DNA of 8,426 nucleotides. Origin: an uncultured Sphingomonadales bacterium (GTDB taxonomy: Bacteria; Pseudomonadota; Alphaproteobacteria; Sphingomonadales; Sphingomonadaceae). Location of the stretch: positions 1 to 8,426 of the forward strand of contig CAIWFP010000313.1 of the NCBI GenBank assembly GCA_903911985.1. Direction: 5' to 3'. The translations under genes and the position numbers were made by a program. The notes below the pieces were generated by a model. It was not told the DNA's origin and searched no databases. It saw only the letters and a program-made list of their open reading frames with translations. Numbering within the stretch: the first letter of the stretch is position 1; each line of letters begins with the position of its first letter. Below are positions 1 through 5,836 of the stretch, in pieces.

Positions 1-3
1 GAT

Positions 4-32
4 TTGAATCAAGAAGCCCCTCCTGCCATTAT
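4..32 (+). promoter_or_regulatory. Possible sigma70-type promoter for the Rieske pair
   Basis: A TTGAAT hexamer at 4-9 is followed after 17 bp by CATTAT at 27-32. Each matches four of six consensus positions. The placement would give a leader of about 30 nt before the GTG start at 71. The hexamers are weak, the window edge cuts off further upstream sequence, and sphingomonad promoters often deviate from the E. coli consensus, so this is tentative. Confidence 0.3.
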
Positions 33-70
33 GGGAATTTCTTCTCAGAAAATCTGGGAAGGACATTGCC

Positions 71-1492
71 GTGGCCGATATCGATTTAGCCGAGACTATC
101 GCCGTGGCGCGGTGCCCCGGGCCGGGCTGGGAAGACATTGTCGCCGCCGACGACATCGCGCCACCATCCTTTATCGCCGAGGACCGCTACCGCTATCTCG
201 GCTCCGATGCATTGGATGCCCGCCGCTATTACGACCCCGCCTTTTTCCGGGCCGAGGTGGAAAAGATGTGGCCCAATGTGTGGCAATTTGCCGCACGCGT
301 GGAGGACATGCCGGAGCCGGGCGATTATGTGACCTATGAAAACGCCGGGCGGTCCTATCTGCTCGTGCGTCAGGATGATGGCTCGATCAGGGCCTTTCAC
401 AATGTCTGCCTGCATCGCGGCCGCAAGCTGAAGACCGATAGCGGCAGCGCGGACCAGTTCGTCTGCCCGTTTCATGGCTTTGCCTGGAACAAGGATGGCT
501 CGATCAACAATATCCCCTGCCGCTGGGATTTTGGCCATCTGACCGATGAAAAGCTGCAATTGCCCGAGGCCAGCGTGGCGCTCTGGGGCGGCTATATCTT
601 TGTGCGCGAAAACCCCGATGGGCCGACGATCGAGGAGTTTCTCGCGCCGCTGCCCGCATTCTTCGAACGATGGAAACACGAGGAGTGCGTCACCGTCGCC
701 TGGGTGGGCAAGGTGGTGAAGGCCAATTGGAAGATCACCATGGAAGCCTTCATGGAAAGCTATCACGCCTATGTGACGCACCCGCAGCTGATGCCGTTTA
801 CCGGCGATGCCAATGCCGCCTATCATGTGCTGGGCGAGCATGTGAACGTCAACTACACGCCCTTTGGCACGATTTCCCCCCACCTCGACCAGCATGGCCT
901 GTCTGAGCAGTGGATCGTCGAGGAATTCGTCAAATACAATGGCCGCTCCGCCGACAATTACGACCCCGACAAGGATGACTTCAACATCGAGGTGCCCGGC
1001 GGGCTAACCGCGCGGCAGGCTCTGGGGGCCGCCATGCGCGAGACATCGGCCCGCACCTTTGGCGGCGATTACAGCGGGGTCTCGGAATCCGAGCTGCTCG
1101 ATGCGCTGGTCTACAATGTCTTTCCCAATTTCGCGCCGTGGGGCGGCTTCATGCCCAATATCGTCTATCGCTGGCGGCCCTGGCCCGATCAGGATCACTG
1201 CCTGATGGAAGTGCGGGTGATCGCCCGCGTGCCACAGGGCCAGCCGCGCCCCGCCGGGGTGCCGCTGCACCTGCTGGGCGAAGCCGAGAACTGGTCGGAC
1301 GCCCCCGAGCTCGGGGTGCTGGGCGGCGTGGTTGATCAGGACATGACCAACATGGAACTGACCCACGACGGGCTGAAGTGTTCGAAAAACCAGCGGGTGG
1401 AACTGGGCGATTATCAGGAAATCCGCCTGCGCCATTTCCACCAGACGCTTGACCATTATCTCCAGCAACAGGGAGGCGACCGCGATGACTGA
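71..1492 (+). CDS. Rieske 2Fe-2S aromatic-ring-hydroxylating oxygenase, alpha subunit (first of tandem pair)
   Basis: This 473-aa cytoplasmic protein is a Rieske non-heme iron oxygenase catalytic subunit. Such enzymes use O2 and electrons from a ferredoxin or reductase to hydroxylate, dihydroxylate or dealkylate a substrate. The Rieske motif CxH-x16-CxxH is complete (C113, H115, C132, H135). The mononuclear iron site follows NWK (219-221) and comprises H232, H237 and probably D424. The bridging position that is Asp205 in naphthalene dioxygenase is Glu229 here, as in the carnitine oxygenase CntA type. The GTG start is preceded by GGGAAGGA at 55-62 with 8-bp spacing, and there is no internal ATG until well into the conserved domain. 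The stop overlaps the next gene by 8 bp. At 473 aa it is somewhat long for an alpha subunit; the extra length includes an insertion around residues 285-345. The substrate cannot be read from sequence, and no beta subunit or reductase is nearby. Confidence 0.9.
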   Translation: MADIDLAETIAVARCPGPGWEDIVAADDIAPPSFIAEDRYRYLGSDALDARRYYDPAFFRAEVEKMWPNVWQFAARVEDMPEPGDYVTYENAGRSYLLVRQDDGSIRAFHNVCLHRGRKLKTDSGSADQFVCPFHGFAWNKDGSINNIPCRWDFGHLTDEKLQLPEASVALWGGYIFVRENPDGPTIEEFLAPLPAFFERWKHEECVTVAWVGKVVKANWKITMEAFMESYHAYVTHPQLMPFTGDANAAYHVLGEHVNVNYTPFGTISPHLDQHGLSEQWIVEEFVKYNGRSADNYDPDKDDFNIEVPGGLTARQALGAAMRETSARTFGGDYSGVSESELLDALVYNVFPNFAPWGGFMPNIVYRWRPWPDQDHCLMEVRVIARVPQGQPRPAGVPLHLLGEAENWSDAPELGVLGGVVDQDMTNMELTHDGLKCSKNQRVELGDYQEIRLRHFHQTLDHYLQQQGGDRDD

Positions 1493-2669
1493 CCTTTACG
1501 AAAACTATGGCGACGTTGCCGAGCGACTGCTGCACTTTGTCGAGACGCGCACCACCGATCAGGCCTCAGGCATCATGCAGGTGCCGGTGACCAATTATCT
1601 CGACGCGGACCGCTGGGAGCGGGAGAAGGCGCTGATCTTCAAACGTCTACCGCTGATGCTGGCGCTCAGCATCGAACTGCCCAATCTCAACGACTACAAG
1701 TCCATGACGATCATGGGCCTGCCGGTGCTGATCACCCGGGCAAAGGACGGCAAGGCGCGCGCCTTTCTCAATGTGTGCAAGCACCGCGCGATGCTGATGG
1801 TGGGCGAAGGCACAGGCAATTGCGCCCGCTTTGCCTGCCAGTATCACGGCTGGACCTACGCCAACGACGGCAAGCTGATCGGCATTGCCGAAGCCAGCAC
1901 CTTTGGCGATGCCGACCGCGATACCCTGAACCTGCCCGAACTGCCCTGCGACGAGGTGGCGGGGCTGATCTTCGTGATCCTCACCCCCGGCCTCGCGCTG
2001 GATGCCAAATCATGGCTGGGCGGAATGTATGAGGATTTCGCCGCGCTCAAGCTGGAAAACTGGTACTATCACAAATCGCGCCCGATGCCCGGCGCAAACT
2101 GGAAGGTGGCCTATGACGGCTATCTCGAAGGCTATCACTTTCAGGCCGCGCATACCAATACGGTCGCCACGCGCACCCCGTCAAACCGGGCGACCTATGA
2201 GGGTTTTGGCCCGCATATCCGGCTGGGCTTCCCGCAAAACTCGATCACACGCCTGCGCGAATTGCCCCGCGAGCAGTGGGGGCGGCAGGAAAACAACGGC
2301 TATGATTTCATCCGCATGCTGTTTCCCAATTTCAGCTTCTTTCTGGCGCCGGAAATGTGCCAGTTCGCCCAGCTTTTCCCGGGTGCTACGCCAAACACCA
2401 ACGTCACCTTGATGAACTACATCTTCCCGCACAAGCCCGAAACCGAGGCTGCCCTGGCCGAGCTCGACCGCATGTGCGACTTCTTCTACGATGTGGTGGA
2501 GGAAGAGGACTATATGTTGGGCCGCAAGGTGCAGGCCGGGCTGGAATCGGGCGCGATGACCCACCAGACCTTTGGCCGCAACGAACCGGGCAACCAGTTC
2601 TTCCACAAATGGGTGGCCTATTATCTCGACGAAACCGGCCAGACCCCCCAGCCGGTTATGAAGGAATAG
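1485..2669 (+). CDS. Rieske 2Fe-2S aromatic-ring-hydroxylating oxygenase, alpha subunit (second of tandem pair)
   Basis: This 394-aa protein is a second Rieske oxygenase catalytic subunit, clearly diverged from its upstream neighbour. The Rieske motif is CxH-x17-CxxH (C98, H100, C118, H121). The catalytic iron ligands are H218 and H223, with D342 in a typical EED-x7-QAGL context. Glu215 takes the bridging position usually held by Asp. I chose the ATG at 1485 because GGGAGG (1471-1476) lies 8 bp upstream. The frame stays open further back, but an earlier ATG at 1449 lacks a comparable site and would overlap the first gene by more than 40 bp. The 8-bp overlap with the first gene suggests one operon and coupled translation. 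The two proteins may be independent homotrimers or partners in one enzyme; the sequence does not decide this. Its length is typical for alpha-only Rieske oxygenases. Confidence 0.9.
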   Translation: MTDLYENYGDVAERLLHFVETRTTDQASGIMQVPVTNYLDADRWEREKALIFKRLPLMLALSIELPNLNDYKSMTIMGLPVLITRAKDGKARAFLNVCKHRAMLMVGEGTGNCARFACQYHGWTYANDGKLIGIAEASTFGDADRDTLNLPELPCDEVAGLIFVILTPGLALDAKSWLGGMYEDFAALKLENWYYHKSRPMPGANWKVAYDGYLEGYHFQAAHTNTVATRTPSNRATYEGFGPHIRLGFPQNSITRLRELPREQWGRQENNGYDFIRMLFPNFSFFLAPEMCQFAQLFPGATPNTNVTLMNYIFPHKPETEAALAELDRMCDFFYDVVEEEDYMLGRKVQAGLESGAMTHQTFGRNEPGNQFFHKWVAYYLDETGQTPQPVMKE

Positions 2670-2690
2670 GGGCCCACACCGATGGGCCCC
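2669..2690. terminator. GC-rich hairpin at the end of the Rieske operon
   Basis: An 8-bp perfect inverted repeat (GGGGCCCA at 2669-2676, TGGGCCCC at 2683-2690) encloses a 6-nt loop and starts on the last base of the stop codon. No T-tract follows, so it is not a textbook intrinsic terminator. It sits between convergent transcription units and could stop either strand or protect mRNA ends. Confidence 0.5.
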
Positions 2691-2719
2691 GCACCAATGG
2701 ACCCCCGCACCAATGGACC
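2673..2719. repeat. 16-bp tandem repeat (two exact copies plus one degenerate)
   Basis: Two identical 16-bp units (CCCGCACCAATGGACC) lie at 2688-2703 and 2704-2719. A degenerate third copy at 2673-2688 matches 13 of 16 bases and overlaps the second by one base. The degenerate copy also forms most of the terminator-like hairpin. The array occupies the convergent gap between the Rieske pair and the ABM-domain gene. Confidence 0.85.
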
Positions 2720-2729
2720 AGAGCCGGGC

Positions 2730-3029
2730 TCAGTCCATCAGGCCGCGCGGGTTCGTCGCGTCAAACTTGGTCACATCGATGGAGACCTTGTCGGCCCATC
2801 CACCCAGGACCGCCGCGATCGCCGGCTGGGCCAGATGGACGCTGAGCGCGGCCTGATCACGCCAGCGTTCATAGACCAGCACCGTCCCGGCGGCGGCATC
2901 CTCAATCGCGAAGCTGTAGTTGATACAGCCGTCTTCCCGCAACGTCGCCGGAACCAGACCCGACAGCGCGGCGGCAAGATCGTGGACCAGTTCGGGCGTG
3001 GTTGTCATGTGGCCGGCAATGATGATCAT
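2730..3029 (-). CDS. ABM-domain protein (antibiotic biosynthesis monooxygenase / YgiN-like quinol monooxygenase fold)
   Basis: This 99-aa cytoplasmic protein has one ABM domain, a dimeric ferredoxin-like alpha/beta barrel. Family hallmarks are the opening beta strand (MIIIAGHMTT), a helix ending in REDGCINY (31-38), the strand LVYERW (51-56) and H65 in the following helix. Relatives include cofactor-free oxygenases acting on quinols or polyketide anthrones and heme-degrading enzymes. The substrate here is unknown. The ATG at 3029 is favoured over an upstream in-frame TTG at 3047 because AAGGA lies 7 nt before it. It is downstream of the Dabb-PASTA gene on the same strand, separated by 149 bp containing tandem repeats, so cotranscription is possible but not assured. 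A role in oxidising a quinol or catechol intermediate would fit the oxygenase context but is inference. Confidence 0.8.
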   Translation of the reverse strand: MIIIAGHMTTTPELVHDLAAALSGLVPATLREDGCINYSFAIEDAAAGTVLVYERWRDQAALSVHLAQPAIAAVLGGWADKVSIDVTKFDATNPRGLMD

Positions 3030-3072
3030 GGACAGGTCCTTGGGCAAAATCAGACGCCCTGAGCGGGCAACA

Positions 3073-3098
3073 GGTGACGCGACAGCTGGTAACGCGAC
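3073..3098. repeat. Short imperfect direct repeat, period 15 bp
   Basis: GGTGACGCGAC at 3073-3083 recurs as GGTAACGCGAC at 3088-3098, with one mismatch in 11. It lies in the spacer between the ABM and Dabb-PASTA genes, close to the larger 16-bp array. It may be an old, decayed repeat of the same kind. Confidence 0.5.
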
Positions 3099-3121
3099 GG
3101 GGGCGGTGTGGCGGAGCGATC

Positions 3122-3169
3122 GGGGCTGATAGTGACCGGGGCTGATAGTGACTGGGGCTGATAGTGACC
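3122..3169. repeat. Three-copy 16-bp tandem repeat
   Basis: Three head-to-tail units of GGGGCTGATAGTGACC lie at 3122-3137, 3138-3153 and 3154-3169; only the last base of the middle copy differs. A partial GGG of a fourth follows. The array ends 10 bp from the stop codon of the Dabb-PASTA gene, so it would be transcribed as the 3' end of that mRNA or the leader of the ABM gene. The near identity of copies suggests recent expansion or active homogenisation. Confidence 0.95.
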
Positions 3170-3178
3170 GGGTCAGGC

Positions 3179-3811
3179 CTACCAGGCGGCCTGACCTTCG
3201 GGCAGGGCCGGGCCGGTCAGCCAGTTGCCCGTGATGCCGATCTGGACGCTGCTCCCGCGAGGCACATCGCTGCCGACATCAGGGGTGGTGAACATGATCC
3301 GGTTGGGTGCCCAGCACGAACCGATCACTTCCTCCTCCACGGCCGCCAGCTCAAGCCCGACGCTGGACAGCATGGCGCGCGCCTTTTCGCGGGTCTGGCC
3401 ACGGATCTCGGGAACAAATGCCCGGGCCGGATCCTCATGGGCGGGCACAACCCGTTGCCTTTCGCGTTCGGCCTCGGCACGGGCGGCGGCCTCGTCAAAC
3501 GGCGGGCCCGCATAATCGATTTCCCAATCGAACGAGAGCAGGTTTTCCAGAATGTCGGGCAGGTAGGGCGTCATGCGCAGGTGCGACCAATGCGACATGT
3601 AGCGGTCCATCGCCTCATAGCTGTCGATATCGCAGCAATTGGCGAAATCGAAATCGCCCGAATGATAGCGCGTCGTGACGCACATGCCGTGGCTGTAATC
3701 GCGCACTTCCGGGTTGAGGTGGGCCAGCTTCTTCATCTCGGTGAGGAACAGGTCGATCTTGTCCTGCGCGGCATCCTTCTTGAACTTGATCATCACCACG
3801 TGCCGTATCAT
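3179..3811 (-). CDS. Dabb-domain / PASTA-domain fusion protein
   Basis: This 210-aa protein has two modules. Residues 2-97 form a Dabb (stress-responsive dimeric A/B barrel) domain, opening with MIRHVVMIKF and including the helix and strand pattern DIDSYEAMDRYMSHWSHLRM (61-80). A charged, Arg/Glu/Ala-rich linker (about 105-130) leads to residues 132-194. These read as a PASTA domain: VPEIRGQTREKARAMLSSVGLEL is followed by PDVGSDVPRGSSVQIGIT, which keeps the V-P...G...A...L...G-L and G-S-x-V-x-R-G-S-x-V signatures. PASTA domains usually sit outside the cell on PknB-type kinases and PBPs, yet no signal peptide or membrane segment is visible. I chose the ATG at 3811 because GGGAGAG lies 8 nt upstream; an in-frame GTG at 3838 has no such site. 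Dabb relatives include polyketide cyclases (olivetolic acid cyclase) and proteins of unknown role. Function here is unknown. Confidence 0.8.
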   Translation of the reverse strand: MIRHVVMIKFKKDAAQDKIDLFLTEMKKLAHLNPEVRDYSHGMCVTTRYHSGDFDFANCCDIDSYEAMDRYMSHWSHLRMTPYLPDILENLLSFDWEIDYAGPPFDEAAARAEAERERQRVVPAHEDPARAFVPEIRGQTREKARAMLSSVGLELAAVEEEVIGSCWAPNRIMFTTPDVGSDVPRGSSVQIGITGNWLTGPALPEGQAAW

Positions 3812-4153
3812 TGCCTGCTCTCCCGGACTGCCCCGCACTTGGCGCGCGGGTTATTTCGGGCGCCGCGCGATGCCGGCCGCCCCTTCTGCCCCGCAGCCTA
3901 GCAGAGGCGCGCGGGCGCAATGACTGACAGATTAAACAGGTCACCCGGGCGGGGCATCGAGCAGGGCATCGGCCTGCGGGTTTTGGGCCCCGCGGGTTTT
4001 GGGCCCAACACGCTTCGCGCCTAGCACAATATGGAGTGGTGGCGCCTCCCGGTTAAAACCTACACTCGCCTCGGCCTATTGGAAAAGGGGCGGTGGTGCT
4101 CGCCAGACGCGCGAGCCCAGACGCCCCGGCACGGCTGACCGGGGAGATGGACG
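3812..4153. promoter_or_regulatory. Divergent intergenic region between Dabb-PASTA gene and FAD dehydrogenase gene
   Basis: These 342 bp carry no convincing gene. They must hold the promoters of the two divergent genes, but I cannot assign -35/-10 boxes with confidence. Visible structure includes a 7-bp inverted repeat CGCGCGG/CCGCGCG (3843-3849 and 3863-3869) in the leader of the - strand gene, the 16-bp tandem repeat at 3976-4007, a 10-bp palindrome TTGGGCCCAA at 3999-4008, and GGGGAG at 4141-4146 as the ribosome binding site of the + strand gene. Confidence 0.6.
3976..4007. repeat. Two-copy 16-bp tandem repeat
   Basis: GCGGGTTTTGGGCCCC at 3976-3991 is repeated at 3992-4007 with only the last base changed. 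The second copy creates the perfect palindrome TTGGGCCCAA (3999-4008). It lies about 150 bp upstream of the FAD dehydrogenase start, inside the divergent regulatory region. Just before it, GGGCATCG occurs twice at 12-bp spacing (3952 and 3964). Confidence 0.9.
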
Positions 4154-5806
4154 ATGACTGAAGACGCCAAGTGGGATCTGGAGGCTGACGTCGTCGTTCT
4201 GGGCTCTGGCGGTGCGGCGATGACGGCGGCGATATCCGCCCATGATTTCGGTGCGACGGATGTGGTTATCCTGGAAAAAAGCGGGATGGTCGGCGGGACA
4301 ACCGCCATGTCCGGCGGCATGCTGTGGATTCCGGGCAACCATCATCAGACCGAAGCCGGCATCGCGGATTCCGATGAGGACATCGTCGCCTATCTCGACG
4401 CCCTCGCACCAGACGCGCTGGACCCCGACACGCTTGGGGCCTTCATGGAATACGGTCCGGAGTTGATCCGTTATCTGGCGGATAAAACGCCCGTCCGCCT
4501 GCGCGCCTTTGCCGATTTCCCCGACTATCAGCCCTATTCGCCCGGGGCCAAGCCCGATGGTGGGCGCAGCCTCGACAATGAGGCCTTCTCCTTCGAGCGG
4601 CTGGGCAAATGGGCCACCCGCGTAAACCCCAGCAAGATGGCCTACCCGCTGCGCGGCAGCCTGATGGAGGCCATTCGCGGCACGCTGGACGAGGCCACCC
4701 TCGCCGAGCGCGAAAGGGGCGATTACCGGGGGCTGGGGCAGGCGCTCGCTGGCTCGCTGTTCAAGGCCGTGCTCGATCGCGGCATCCCGGTCGAGTTTGA
4801 AAAGCGCGCCCGCAAGCTGGTCAAGGACGGTGACCGGATTATCGGCGTCATTGCCGAGGACGCCAATGGCCGCGACTTTCGCGTGCGGGCGCGGCGCGGT
4901 GTGGTCATCGCCACCGGCGGCTTCGAGTGGAACGAGAGGCTGGTCAAGACCTTCCTGCGCGGGCCGATGACCGGGCCGGTCAGCGTGCCCGAGAACGAGG
5001 GCGATGGCCTGATAATGGCGATCGAGGCCGGCGCCCAGCTCGGCAATATGCAGAACGCCTTCTGGCAGCAGAGCGTGCTGGAAATGAAGCCGCAGCACCG
5101 CGCCGCCAAGCCCAACTACCTGCTGGGTTCTGACGAGCGGGCCCGTCCGGGCGCCATCCTTGTCAACCGCGCCGGCAAGCGTTTCGTCAACGAGGCGGCC
5201 AACTACAACGCCATGGGCAAGGCGTTGGTCGCCTTTGACGCGGGAAACCACAGCTATGCCAACCTGCCCTACTGGCTGATCATCGATCAACGCTACAAGG
5301 ACAAGTATCCGACCTTCACCTCCGCGCCGGGCTCGCCGATCCCGTCCTACATGATACAGGGCGAAACGCTGGAAGAGCTGGCGGCGAAGGCCGGGATCGA
5401 CTCGCAAGGGCTGGTCGCCACGGTGGAGCGGTTCAACGGCATGGTCCGCAAGGGCCATGACGACGACTTCAACCGCGGCGACAACAGCTACGACAATTTC
5501 TACATGTGGGGCGACACGGACTTCGATCCGCCATACCGCACTCTGGGTGTAATCGATCAGGGCCCCTATTATGCCGTAAAAATGGAATCCGGCGCCCTGG
5601 GCACGGCCGGCGGCCCGAAGACCAACGGCAACGCCCAGGTGCTGGATTGGCAGGGCAACGCGATCCCGGGCCTTTATGCGGCGGGCAACGCCATGGGCGC
5701 TGTGCTGGGTGAAGCCTATGGCGGCGCCGGCGGCACGCTGGGCCCGGGTTTGACCTTCGGCTATATCGCCGGGCGCCACCTGGGAGCCCATATCCCCAAC
5801 CACTGA
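4154..5806 (+). CDS. FAD-dependent 3-ketosteroid delta1-dehydrogenase-like / fumarate reductase flavoprotein family enzyme
   Basis: This 550-aa flavoenzyme of the FAD_binding_2 family introduces or removes a C-C double bond next to a carbonyl. The N-terminal Rossmann strand and dinucleotide loop (DVVVLGSGGAAMTAA, 12-26) is followed by EKSGMVGGTTAMSGG (41-55). VIATGGFEWN (251-260) is the second FAD contact. The C-terminus (YAAGNAMGAVLGEAYGGAGG at 508-527, then TLGPGLTFGY) matches KstD enzymes. Y522 and G526 align with the catalytic Tyr487/Gly491 of Rhodococcus KstD1. Y125 or Y128 in PDYQPYSPG and Y351 in NEAANYNAMG are candidates for the other two active-site tyrosines. Start at 4154 is supported by GGGGAG 7 bp upstream. 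Full length for the family, with no signal peptide. No hydroxylase recognisable as KshA is adjacent, so the true substrate could be a non-steroid cyclic ketone. Confidence 0.85.
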   Translation: MTEDAKWDLEADVVVLGSGGAAMTAAISAHDFGATDVVILEKSGMVGGTTAMSGGMLWIPGNHHQTEAGIADSDEDIVAYLDALAPDALDPDTLGAFMEYGPELIRYLADKTPVRLRAFADFPDYQPYSPGAKPDGGRSLDNEAFSFERLGKWATRVNPSKMAYPLRGSLMEAIRGTLDEATLAERERGDYRGLGQALAGSLFKAVLDRGIPVEFEKRARKLVKDGDRIIGVIAEDANGRDFRVRARRGVVIATGGFEWNERLVKTFLRGPMTGPVSVPENEGDGLIMAIEAGAQLGNMQNAFWQQSVLEMKPQHRAAKPNYLLGSDERARPGAILVNRAGKRFVNEAANYNAMGKALVAFDAGNHSYANLPYWLIIDQRYKDKYPTFTSAPGSPIPSYMIQGETLEELAAKAGIDSQGLVATVERFNGMVRKGHDDDFNRGDNSYDNFYMWGDTDFDPPYRTLGVIDQGPYYAVKMESGALGTAGGPKTNGNAQVLDWQGNAIPGLYAAGNAMGAVLGEAYGGAGGTLGPGLTFGYIAGRHLGAHIPNH

Positions 5807-5812
5807 TTTCGG

Positions 5813-5836
5813 GCCGGTGCCGTCAGCCTAACCGGC
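5813..5836. terminator. Possible bidirectional hairpin between convergent genes
   Basis: GCCGGT at 5813-5818 and ACCGGC at 5831-5836 form a 6-bp inverted repeat around a 12-nt loop. It spans the 21-bp gap between the FAD dehydrogenase stop and the cofD stop. There is no T-tract and the stem is short, so terminator function is uncertain. Confidence 0.3.

Noticed and set aside
4..339. A 111-codon + strand open frame starting near the window edge
   Set aside because: It overlaps the Rieske gene in another frame and turns into an Arg-rich sequence typical of frame shadows.
86..895. A 269-codon open frame on the - strand within the first Rieske gene
   Set aside because: Antisense shadow of a gene with intact Rieske and iron-binding motifs.
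1485..2669. KshA (3-ketosteroid 9alpha-hydroxylase oxygenase) for the second Rieske gene, tempting because of the KstD-like neighbour
   Set aside because: Size fits, but I see no KshA-specific sequence features and no KshB reductase; only the general family can be supported.
2682..3062. A + strand open frame through the 16-bp repeat and the ABM gene
   Set aside because: It is antisense to the ABM-domain gene, and its N-terminus is just translated tandem repeat.
3122..3169. CRISPR array
   Set aside because: Units are only 16 bp and directly abutting with no spacers; it is a simple tandem repeat.
4076..5803. A 575-codon open frame on the - strand opposite the FAD dehydrogenase
   Set aside because: It mirrors a strongly supported KstD-family gene, has no recognisable domain, and long antisense frames are common in GC-rich DNA.
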